From Streptomyces sp. NRRL WC-3618 (GTDB lineage: Bacteria; Actinomycetota; Actinomycetes; Streptomycetales; Streptomycetaceae), in the NCBI RefSeq assembly GCF_001280005.1, contig NZ_LGDW01000039.1, positions 1 through 22,517 on the forward strand: 22,517 bases of DNA, given 5' to 3'. A program made the translations under genes and the position numbers. Each line of letters begins with the position of its first letter. Positions within the stretch are counted from its first letter, which is position 1. Shown piece by piece: positions 15,069 through 21,570 of the stretch. Under the pieces are notes generated by a model, which made no database searches, was not told where the DNA came from, and worked only from the letters and a program-made list of their open reading frames with translations.

Positions 15069-16634
15069 TCACTCCTTGCCGGGCACCACATCCGCACGCT
15101 CCGGCACCGGCACCCGCACCGCCGTACTCCCGCCACCGCCCCCGTCCGTATTCACCGCCTCGATGATCGCCAACCGCTCCGGCGTCTCCTCGGGCCGCAC
15201 GAACCCGATCAGGACGTACAGCACCAGCGAAACCGCCAGCGGAATCGACACCTGGTACTGGAGCGGCACCCCGCCCTCCACGCTCCAGTTGATCGGATAG
15301 TTCACCAGCCAGAACGCGAGCAACCCCATCGACCAGCTGCCCAGCGCCGCCGTCGGCCCCGACCGCCGGAACGGCCGCAGCAGACCCAGCATCATCGGAA
15401 TCGCCATGGGCCCCATCAGACCGGCCACCCACTTGATGACGACGGTGATGATGTCCTTGAACGTGGGGGAGTTGACCTGCGTCGCCGCGGCCATCGACAG
15501 CCCGAGGAAGACCACCGTCGTCACCCGCGCCGCGACCAGCCCCGACGAGTCCGTCCAGGCTCGCGCCCGCTTCCAGACCACTGGCGCGACGTCCCGCGTG
15601 AAGACGGCGGCGATGGCGTTCGCGTCGGACGAGCACATGGCCATGGTGTGGGAGAAGAAACCGACGATGACGAGTCCCAACAGCCCGTGCGGCAGCAGCT
15701 GTTCGGTCATGAGGGCGTAGGAGTCGGATCCGTCCGGCTTCTGTGACTGGACCAGCAGCGGGGACATCCACATGGGGAAGAACAGGACCAGCGGCCAGAC
15801 CAGCCACAGGATCGCGGACAGCCGCGCGGACCGCTCGGCCTCCCGGGGACCGGACGTCGCCATGTACCGCTGCGCCTGGTTGAGCATGCCGCCGTTGTAC
15901 TCGAACAGCTTGATGAAGAGGAACGCGAGCAGGAACACCGTGCCGTACGGACCCACCAGCGGCTTCCCGTGCCCCTGCAGCGCGGGCTCGTCCCAGACTC
16001 CGAAGAACCCGCCGTGGTCGTCGAGTTTGCCGACGACCGCCACGAACATGGCCACACCGGCGAGGAGTTGAATGACGAATTGCCCCAACTCCGTGAGCGC
16101 GTCGGCCCACAGGCCGCCGATCGTGCAGTACACGGCCGTGATCGCGCCGGTGATGAGGATGCCCTGGTTGAGGGACATGCCGGTGAAGACGGACAACAGG
16201 GTGGCGATCGCGGCCCACTTGGCGCCCACGTCCACGATCTTCAGCAGCATCCCGGACCACGCCAGCGCCTGCTGTGTCTTCAGGTCGTACCGATTCTTCA
16301 GATACTCCAGCGGGGAGGCCACATGGAGCCGCGAACGCAACCGGTTGATGCGCGGCGCGAACAGCTTGGAGCCGATCGCGATGCCCAGCGCGATGGGGAA
16401 GGACCAGGTGACGAAGGACGTGACGCCGTACGTGTAGGCGATGCCGGCGTAACCGGTGAACATCACCGCGCTGTAGCCGGACATGTGGTGGGAGATGCCG
16501 GACAGCCACCACGGCATCTTGCCGCCCGCCGTGAAGAAGTCACTGACGTTGTCGACCCGTTTGTGGGACCACACACCGATCGCGACCATCACACCGAAGT
16601 AAGCGATGAGCACGGCCCAGTCGAGACCGTTCAT
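15069..16634 (-). CDS. Sodium:solute symporter (SSF family)
   Basis: The 521-residue protein has about 13 transmembrane helices and the SSF pattern from its first residues: 'WAVLIAYFGVMVAIGVWSHKRV', 'DFFTAGGKMPWWLSGISHHMSGYSAVMFTGYAGIAYTYG' and 'AVYCTIGGLWADALTELGQFVIQ' (the SSF signature region around helix 6). It would take up an organic solute with sodium. The C-terminal tail is a short Gly/Val/Pro-rich cytosolic end. GGGAGGGAG precedes the ATG at 16634. It lies 183 bases downstream of the SDR gene on the same strand, with its own palindromic operators in that gap, so it may be transcribed separately but under related control. The substrate is not readable; the SDR and EthD-like neighbours suggest a carbon compound that is then oxidised. 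Confidence 0.9.
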   Translation of the reverse strand: MNGLDWAVLIAYFGVMVAIGVWSHKRVDNVSDFFTAGGKMPWWLSGISHHMSGYSAVMFTGYAGIAYTYGVTSFVTWSFPIALGIAIGSKLFAPRINRLRSRLHVASPLEYLKNRYDLKTQQALAWSGMLLKIVDVGAKWAAIATLLSVFTGMSLNQGILITGAITAVYCTIGGLWADALTELGQFVIQLLAGVAMFVAVVGKLDDHGGFFGVWDEPALQGHGKPLVGPYGTVFLLAFLFIKLFEYNGGMLNQAQRYMATSGPREAERSARLSAILWLVWPLVLFFPMWMSPLLVQSQKPDGSDSYALMTEQLLPHGLLGLVIVGFFSHTMAMCSSDANAIAAVFTRDVAPVVWKRARAWTDSSGLVAARVTTVVFLGLSMAAATQVNSPTFKDIITVVIKWVAGLMGPMAIPMMLGLLRPFRRSGPTAALGSWSMGLLAFWLVNYPINWSVEGGVPLQYQVSIPLAVSLVLYVLIGFVRPEETPERLAIIEAVNTDGGGGGSTAVRVPVPERADVVPGKE

Positions 16635-16754
16635 GTGCTCCCTCCCAGGGGCGTCGAGCGAGTCGAGCGGGGGTGTCGAGCCCGCTCATCGTCGATTCGC
16701 CGACAGGGCAGCGACAACAGCCCGGATGGTCAAGAGGGAGTAAAGAAGTTCGCA

Positions 16755-16783
16755 GAACTGACTTCAGTTCATGTCCATGAACT
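16755..16783 (-). promoter_or_regulatory. Tandem palindromic operators before the symporter gene
   Basis: GAACTG (16755-16760) with CAGTTC (16765-16770) and, overlapping it, AGTTCATG (16766-16773) with CATGAACT (16776-16783), a perfect 8-base inverted repeat around TC. They lie about 120-150 bases in front of the symporter start. The size and symmetry suit a dimeric repressor or activator; the regulator is not in the window. Confidence 0.6.
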
Positions 16784-16817
16784 CAGCGCAATCAGCGAGG
16801 AGTTGGCGGAATATCGG

Positions 16818-17603
16818 CTACCGCATGAGCTCCCCCGCGTTCACCAGCAACGACTGCCCGGTGATGGCCCGAGCCCGCTCCGACGCCAGAAACACCACCG
16901 CGTCCGCGACATCCCCGTCCGTGGCCAGCTCGGGCAACGCCATCCGCTCCGCCAGTCGCCGCCGCACCTCGGCCTCCGGTACCCCGTCCCCCAACGCCGT
17001 GAACCGCACGTACGCCTCCACCGGCGGCCCCCACATCCACCCCGGCAGTACGGTGTTGACCCGTATCCGATGGGGACCGAGTTCCCGCGCCAGCGAGTAC
17101 ATCGCGCTCGTCAGCGCCCCCTTGGAGGCGGCGTACGCGGCCTGCCGCACCTGCGTGGGCGCGGCCACGGCGGACTGCGTACCGATGAACACCACACTCC
17201 CGCCCCGCTCCTTCAGCGCCGGCAGACATGCTCGCGTCATCCGCAGCGTGCCCAGCAGATTCACCTCCACGACCCGCGCCCAGCTCTCGAAGTGCGCGTC
17301 CTCGATCCCCCCGAAGTAGCTGTCCCAGGCCGCGACATGGACGACCCCGTCGATCCGCCCGAACCGCTCGCAGGCCAGCGCGGCCAGCGCCCGGCACTGC
17401 TCCTCGTCGGTGATGTCGGTCGCGCGGTACGCCGTGTGCGCCCCGTCCGGATCGAGCTCGGCGGCGGTCTTCACGAGGTGCGCCTCGGTACGCGCCCCGA
17501 GCACGGCGTTCCCCCCGTCCCGCACGACAGCCGCCGCGACCTGACGCCCGAGCCCGGCACCGACTCCCGAGACCACCACGGTCTTCCCTGTGAGCAGCGA
17601 CAT
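16818..17603 (-). CDS. SDR family NAD(P)-dependent oxidoreductase
   Basis: A 261-residue classical short-chain dehydrogenase, soluble and cytoplasmic. The nucleotide loop reads S12-G-V-G-A-G-L-G19. Catalytic Asn115 ('VVEVNLLG'), Ser144 ('GTQSA'), Tyr157 and Lys161 ('YAASK') are all present, as are P187-G188 and the C-terminal 'AITGQSLLVNAGELM'. Length and layout are normal for the family, so it should reduce or oxidise an alcohol/ketone with NAD(H) or NADP(H). Start ATG at 17603 with GGAGGG 5 bases before; the longer in-frame ORF covers the intergenic operator and the divergent gene. It shares the operator at 17632-17648 with the EthD-like gene. Confidence 0.92.
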   Translation of the reverse strand: MSLLTGKTVVVSGVGAGLGRQVAAAVVRDGGNAVLGARTEAHLVKTAAELDPDGAHTAYRATDITDEEQCRALAALACERFGRIDGVVHVAAWDSYFGGIEDAHFESWARVVEVNLLGTLRMTRACLPALKERGGSVVFIGTQSAVAAPTQVRQAAYAASKGALTSAMYSLARELGPHRIRVNTVLPGWMWGPPVEAYVRFTALGDGVPEAEVRRRLAERMALPELATDGDVADAVVFLASERARAITGQSLLVNAGELMR

Positions 17604-17631
17604 CAAAGCCCTCCCCGACTCTGGCGGATTA

Positions 17632-17648
17632 TCTGACGGAGCGTCAGA
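17632..17648. promoter_or_regulatory. Palindromic operator shared by the SDR and EthD-like genes
   Basis: TCTGACG (17632-17638) and CGTCAGA (17642-17648) form a perfect 7-base inverted repeat around GAG, in the 90 bases between two divergent starts. This TGACGnnnCGTCA form is typical of TetR-family sites. A TetR-type repressor acting on both genes is inferred; none is encoded in the window. Confidence 0.65.
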
Positions 17649-17693
17649 GTATGGGCGTCCGAAGGAGGAAGGAAGAGGAGGAGGGAGAAGGGC

Positions 17694-18623
17694 ATGGGCG
17701 AGAAGGGCATGGGCGAGAAGGGAACGACCGGGACGGGAACGAGCCAGACGGGGACAGGTGAGCGGGAAGTGGGCCGGGGAGAGGCCGGCGAGGAGACTCG
17801 CAGTGAGGTGTACGGCGAGCTGGCGGCCGTCGGCCCGTACGGCGTCCACCCGGGCCACGCGCTGATCACCATGGTCGAGCCGCATCCGGGCCACGAGTAC
17901 GCGTACAACCGCTGGTACGAGGACGACCACTACTACGCCGGCGCGATGGCCATGCCCTGGATGTTCTCCGGCCGCCGCTGGGTCGCGACCCGCGACCTCC
18001 AACTCCTGCGCCACCCAGAGAAGTCGGCGATCGGGCAGCCGGTCACGGCGGGCTGCTACCTCTCCACGTACTGGATCACGGAAGGCCGCTACGCCGACCA
18101 CATGCGCTGGACCGTGGGCATCAACAAACGCCTCAACCGCGACGCCCGCGTCTACCAGGACCGTACCCACGTCTTCACGGCGTTCCAGGACCACCAGGTG
18201 ACGGTCTACCGGGACGGCGCCGTCGGCCCCCGTGACTTCCACGCCCTGGATCACCCGTACGCCGGCCTGGTGTTGCAGGTCATCGACGCCGAAAGCCCGC
18301 AGCAGAGGGCCGAGTTGCTGGAGTGGCTGCGCGCCCGCCACCTGCCGAAGCGGCTGAGCGGCTCACCGGCCGCGATGGTCACCGTCTTCCGCCCGACCCC
18401 GCTGCCCGGCGACCGCATGTCCTACGTGAAGCAGGTCGAGGGCGTGGACACCCGGCTGACGCTGCTGTGGTTCCTGGAGGCGGACCCACGGGACTGCTGG
18501 GAGCCGTACTTCACGGGTCTGGGCGAGGATGTCGCCGAAGGGGGCCTGGGGCGGGTGGAGTTGGTGGCACCGTTCATTCCGACGGTGCCGGGGACGGATC
18601 GGTACGTGGACCAACTCAGGTGA
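17694..18623 (+). CDS. EthD-like dimeric alpha/beta-barrel protein, function unknown
   Basis: The 309-residue protein starts with a variable Gly/Glu/Thr-rich tail (1-40), including a 5-residue duplication (MGEKG twice) that reflects a 15-base DNA duplication at the start codon. The body holds two ferredoxin-like halves: one around 'ALITMVEPHPGHEYAYNRWYEDDHYYAGAMAMPWMFSGRRWVA' (56-98), with a Y-N-x-W-Y-x-x-x-H arrangement as in EthD-type domains, and one around 'MVTVFRPTPLPGD...RLTLLWFLEADP' (about 228-265). EthD-like proteins assist degradation of aromatics, ethers or steroids; the exact reaction here is unknown. Purine-rich GGAGGGAGAAGG precedes the ATG; starting at the second copy, ATG 17709, is equally possible. 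Shared operator with the SDR gene suggests one pathway. Confidence 0.7.
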   Translation: MGEKGMGEKGTTGTGTSQTGTGEREVGRGEAGEETRSEVYGELAAVGPYGVHPGHALITMVEPHPGHEYAYNRWYEDDHYYAGAMAMPWMFSGRRWVATRDLQLLRHPEKSAIGQPVTAGCYLSTYWITEGRYADHMRWTVGINKRLNRDARVYQDRTHVFTAFQDHQVTVYRDGAVGPRDFHALDHPYAGLVLQVIDAESPQQRAELLEWLRARHLPKRLSGSPAAMVTVFRPTPLPGDRMSYVKQVEGVDTRLTLLWFLEADPRDCWEPYFTGLGEDVAEGGLGRVELVAPFIPTVPGTDRYVDQLR

Positions 18624-18636
18624 CCGGAGCCGGACA

Positions 18637-18656
18637 TGGCCGAGCCCCCTCGGCCA
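18637..18656. terminator. Hairpin between convergent genes
   Basis: TGGCCGAG (18637-18644) pairs perfectly with CTCGGCCA (18649-18656) around CCCC, 13 bases after the EthD-like stop and facing the DUF397 gene end. Confidence 0.75.
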
Positions 18657-18725
18657 GGACGGCGGGCCAGTCGAGAGGGCTCTTCCTGTGGTGCTTATGG
18701 AGTTGTGGGAAGTGACAGTGACGCA

Positions 18726-18935
18726 TCAGACGAGGTCGGACGCACCCCGGCCGATCTCTGCCACGAACGAGTTCCATGAGTCGGCCGGGAAAGCCAGCGT
18801 CGGACCGGCCGGGACCTTGGAGTCACGGACCGACATCTCCGCGTGAATGGGGGACTTGACCTCGACGCACGCGCCGTTGCCAGTGGAGTACGAGGACTTC
18901 GTCCAGGTGCTCGTGGCGCCTTGCTGAATTGCCAT
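18726..18935 (-). CDS. DUF397 domain protein
   Basis: The 69-residue protein shows the whole DUF397 pattern: 'TWTKSSYSTGNGACVEV' (10-26), 'VRDSKVPAGPTLAFPADSW' (about 36-54) and a closing 'FVAEI'. These small proteins accompany XRE/DUF5753 regulators in Streptomyces (the whiJ-like arrangement) and are thought to antagonise or tune them. Start ATG 18935 with CGGAG 6 bases upstream. It lies downstream of the XRE gene on the same strand, but 228 bases away, so it may have its own promoter. The gap between them shows a small CACTCG/CGAGTG hairpin (19079-19092) and no gene. Confidence 0.9.
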   Translation of the reverse strand: MAIQQGATSTWTKSSYSTGNGACVEVKSPIHAEMSVRDSKVPAGPTLAFPADSWNSFVAEIGRGASDLV

Positions 18936-19163
18936 GTTCGCTCCGCTTTGACCAGTGGTGAGTTGCTGTCGCCGACCGGAGGGCACCCTGCGGAGCCCGC
19001 GGCACGGTTTGCGCCAACGTTGTTCCTCGATGGCCTGATCGACGCTACTCGCCAACACCGTTGAGCGGACCGGCCGTTCACTCGACCGAGTGGCATATAC
19101 CGGCTGGGTCTTCCACTGGCGTGATGCGGAGGTGTACCGTGCGTCCCTTGCTTCTCCAGGGTG

Positions 19164-20021
19164 TCAGTGTGCGTACTCTTTCGCCAATTCCGCGATGAAC
19201 TGCCGGGATTGGTCCACATTGAGGGCCTGTGCCCGCAAGTGTTCGTACATGACGCTGTACTTCTGAACGTCCTGCGCCTTCTCCAGGTAGAGGTCGCTGG
19301 TGACGCCCTCGATGTAGACCACGCTGGAATCGGCCGCGTCGGGGAACTCCAGGATCGCGTACTGGCCGTTGAGACCCGGGTGCGCGCCCATCTCGAACGG
19401 GATGACCTGCACGGTGACGTGCGGCAGCTGGGACTGCTCGACCAGGGACTCCAGTTGCTCCCGCATCAGTAGCTTGTTGCCCACGACGCGGCGCAGCGCC
19501 GCCTCGTCGAGCACCGTCCACAGCCGCAGCGGGTTCTCCAGAGCGGTGATGCGTTCCTGTCGGCGCAGGCGCACCTGGACGCGGTTCTCGATGTCGCTGG
19601 ACGGCGTCTCGGGCAACGCGCCCGTGATGAGCGCCTCCGCGTACGGGCGGGTCTGCAACAGCCCCGGGATCACCTGGGGGTCGTACACGCGCAACGACGC
19701 CGCGTCCGTCTCCAGTCCGATGTACACGCTGTACGGGACATCCCCGAACGCGTGCCACCAGCCCTGCTGGCGGGAGTCCTTGGCCATCTCCATCAAGGAG
19801 TCGACCATCCGCTGGTCCGCGACCTCGTACACCCCGCACAGGTCGCGGACATCGCGCTGACTGATGCTGCGGCGGCCGTTCTCCAGCCTGCTGATCTTCG
19901 ACTGGGACACCAGGAGCCGCTCGGCGACCTCTTCGGCCGTCATGCCCTTCTGCTCGCGGAGCCTGCGCAACTCCTGCCCCAGCCGGCGTCGCCTGACAGT
20001 GGGATTGACGTTGGACGCCAT
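19164..20021 (-). CDS. XRE family regulator with DUF5753 domain
   Basis: The 285-residue protein has a helix-turn-helix of the XRE/lambda-repressor type (about 14-68; 'LRRLREQKGMTAEEVAERLLVSQSKISRLENGRRSISQRDV') and a C-terminal DUF5753 domain (about 100-280), recognisable by 'YIGLETDAASLRVYDPQVIPGLLQTRPYAEALI', 'LDEAALRRVVG' and 'FPDAADSSVVYIEGVTSDLYLE'. It belongs to the large whiJ-like set of Streptomyces regulators of development and secondary metabolism. ATG 20021 with GGAGGT 9 bases before; the in-frame extension to 20093 has no ribosome site. A TCTGCT/AGCAGA inverted repeat lies 47 bases upstream, a possible self-regulation site. The DUF397 protein downstream is its likely partner; the HATPase that often completes such loci is absent here. 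Confidence 0.93.
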   Translation of the reverse strand: MASNVNPTVRRRRLGQELRRLREQKGMTAEEVAERLLVSQSKISRLENGRRSISQRDVRDLCGVYEVADQRMVDSLMEMAKDSRQQGWWHAFGDVPYSVYIGLETDAASLRVYDPQVIPGLLQTRPYAEALITGALPETPSSDIENRVQVRLRRQERITALENPLRLWTVLDEAALRRVVGNKLLMREQLESLVEQSQLPHVTVQVIPFEMGAHPGLNGQYAILEFPDAADSSVVYIEGVTSDLYLEKAQDVQKYSVMYEHLRAQALNVDQSRQFIAELAKEYAH

Positions 20022-20067
20022 GGGACGTGCACCTCCGGCTGCATGCCTGTACTTGCCACTTTCCGTA

Positions 20068-20083
20068 TCTGCTGTTGAGCAGA
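20068..20083 (-). promoter_or_regulatory. Inverted repeat upstream of the XRE gene
   Basis: TCTGCT (20068-20073) and AGCAGA (20078-20083) are perfect arms around GTTG, 47 bases before the start codon. The position suits an operator of the XRE gene. Confidence 0.4.
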
Positions 20084-20562
20084 CTGCCACCAAGGTGCGT
20101 GCTACCGCTGGGAAACTGCGGATATGCGGTGTCTGGGCGGGAGATATGCGCCCGGTACACGCCAGTTCGGCGGATTCCGCTTATCCTTCGGGCCCACTCC
20201 ATGCCGACTTCGCGTACGCATGTGCCGGACGCCATGTGTCGAAGGCAGCGTCAGCAGCGTCGTCAGCAGTGTCAGCAGTGTCAGCAGCGTCCGATGACGA
20301 CGGCGGCGGTGCCGGGCCTCGGCCGTCGCCGCCGGGTCGCGGACATGCGGCCGCGCGGGGCGGCGAGGGCCTTTTCGGAGTCCTCGCGGACTTCCTCACG
20401 ATCCTCACCGCCCCGCGCGGCCAGCGGCTCCCGAACCGGTCTTGGGGACTGCGGTGCGGCGCTGTTGATGTCCTGCGTGGTGCGGGATGGTGCGGTGTTA
20501 CGCGGTACGGGTGTTACGCGGTACGGGTTTCGCGGATCGGGCGTTCGCCGCGGGACTGCGGC
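20084..20562. other. Intergenic stretch with short tandem repeats, no supported gene
   Basis: Four units of GTCAGCAG(T/C) occupy 20250-20288, with a stray GTC after the first. A perfect 16-base duplication, GTGTTACGCGGTACGG, sits at 20495-20510 and 20511-20526, just past the end of the GOLPH3 gene. Open frames cross the region on both strands, but none has a ribosome site or a recognisable product; a 75-codon minus-strand frame (20181-20408) is the least poor. Confidence 0.5.
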
Positions 20563-21318
20563 TCAGTGAGCCACGGCGCGCGCCATCGGTCCGCGGTGCG
20601 GCTGCATCGGAACGCCGCGTGCGGGCTCCGACACCGGCCTGGCTCCGGGGACGGCCTGACGGCCTGCCGGTGCCGGGCTGCGGCGCGGCTGGGCCGCGAC
20701 GCCGTTCTGCACGTCCATGACAGCGTGGGCCACCAAGCCGCCCATGGGGTCGTGCCGGATCAGGTCCCGCAGCCGGGAGCGGGACGAACGTCCCTCGTTA
20801 CCCGGATACAGGTGCTTGCCGAGACCGACCGCATGGGCCAGCGCGGCGAGCGCCGCCGTCCGCGGGTCCGGCGGAACGCCGGTGCGGATCGCGGTGTCCA
20901 GTCGGGCTCTGATCTCCCGGCTGATCTCCGTGTCCGTCGCTTGATAGCGAGTCGTCGGCAGCACCCCGCACATCTGTCCCGCCACGGCATGAACCATGCC
21001 GCACCGCTCGAGATGCGAGAGGTAGGTCTGACGCAGCCCCAGGCGGGGCCCGCCAATCCAGTTGACCGCGCGTACGGGTGCTCCGCGTCGGCGAAGCAGT
21101 TCCAACGCACTGTCCAGTGTTGGATCTCCAGTCGGCCGTGGTACGACCACGGCGATACGATCCCCGTCCGGGGCTATCCGTCCGGCCATCGCCAGCTCCA
21201 CTAGCTGTGCTCCGGCCAGACCGAGGTCGAGCGACTGCGGCTGTGCGGTGGTACCCGTGGCCGGGTCCAACGCCAGCAGAAGAAGCTCTTCCGGAATTGA
21301 TCTGCGGCTCCTGCCCAT
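20563..21318 (-). CDS. GOLPH3 (GPP34) family protein
   Basis: The 251-residue protein follows the bacterial GOLPH3/Vps74-like family: 'RSIPEELLLLALDPATG' at the start, 'LGLAGAQLVELAMAGRI' (about 29-47), a 'VVVP..TGDPTLDSALELLRRRGAP' segment, 'LSHLERCGMV', and 'LAALAHAVGLGKHLYP' near 158-173. Eukaryotic members bind phosphatidylinositol-4-phosphate in the Golgi; the role of the many actinobacterial copies is unknown, perhaps membrane association. The last 45 residues are a Pro/Arg-rich variable tail. ATG 21318 with GGGGAGG upstream. It is divergent from the D-alanyl-D-alanine carboxypeptidase gene. Confidence 0.9.
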   Translation of the reverse strand: MGRSRRSIPEELLLLALDPATGTTAQPQSLDLGLAGAQLVELAMAGRIAPDGDRIAVVVPRPTGDPTLDSALELLRRRGAPVRAVNWIGGPRLGLRQTYLSHLERCGMVHAVAGQMCGVLPTTRYQATDTEISREIRARLDTAIRTGVPPDPRTAALAALAHAVGLGKHLYPGNEGRSSRSRLRDLIRHDPMGGLVAHAVMDVQNGVAAQPRRSPAPAGRQAVPGARPVSEPARGVPMQPHRGPMARAVAH

Positions 21319-21570
21319 CCATGCCTCCCCGCGTGGATGAATGACAGGGTGACCCCTCTCACAATCATCTGTCGAGAGGGCGTGACCAGTTCGTAGTGGA
21401 ACCAGTAGGTATGTCGTTCTCGTCTACCCCGGGAGCCGGGACTTCGCACAGGACACTGGTAGGAATTCGAACAGTGGTCGTTCGGGCGGCGTCTGACGGT
21501 TCACGGTTGATGGTTCACGGTTCACGTTCGGTACGCGCACGAGAGTGTGCGGCGCATGAAGGAGGCATCG
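21319..21570. promoter_or_regulatory. Divergent promoter region between GOLPH3 and carboxypeptidase genes
   Basis: CCCTCTC (21354-21360) and GAGAGGG (21374-21380) form a perfect 7-base stem near the GOLPH3 start. GGTTCACGGTT occurs at 21498-21508 and again at 21512-21522, with a third partial copy following, giving a 14-base period about 50-70 bases before the carboxypeptidase start. No small gene is seen. Confidence 0.45.

Noticed and set aside
15969..17636. Plus-strand frame of 555 codons across the symporter and SDR genes
   Set aside because: It crosses two well-supported genes and their intergenic operator; composition is that of an antisense shadow.
20181..20408. 75-codon minus-strand frame with Asp/Ala/Thr repeats
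   Set aside because: GTG start without ribosome site; its repeats are only the translated 9-base DNA units.
19864..21204. Plus-strand frame of 446 codons across the XRE start, the intergenic stretch and GOLPH3
   Set aside because: Overlaps two real minus-strand genes; part near 20380-20450 has coding-like bias, but there is no start with a ribosome site and no domain.
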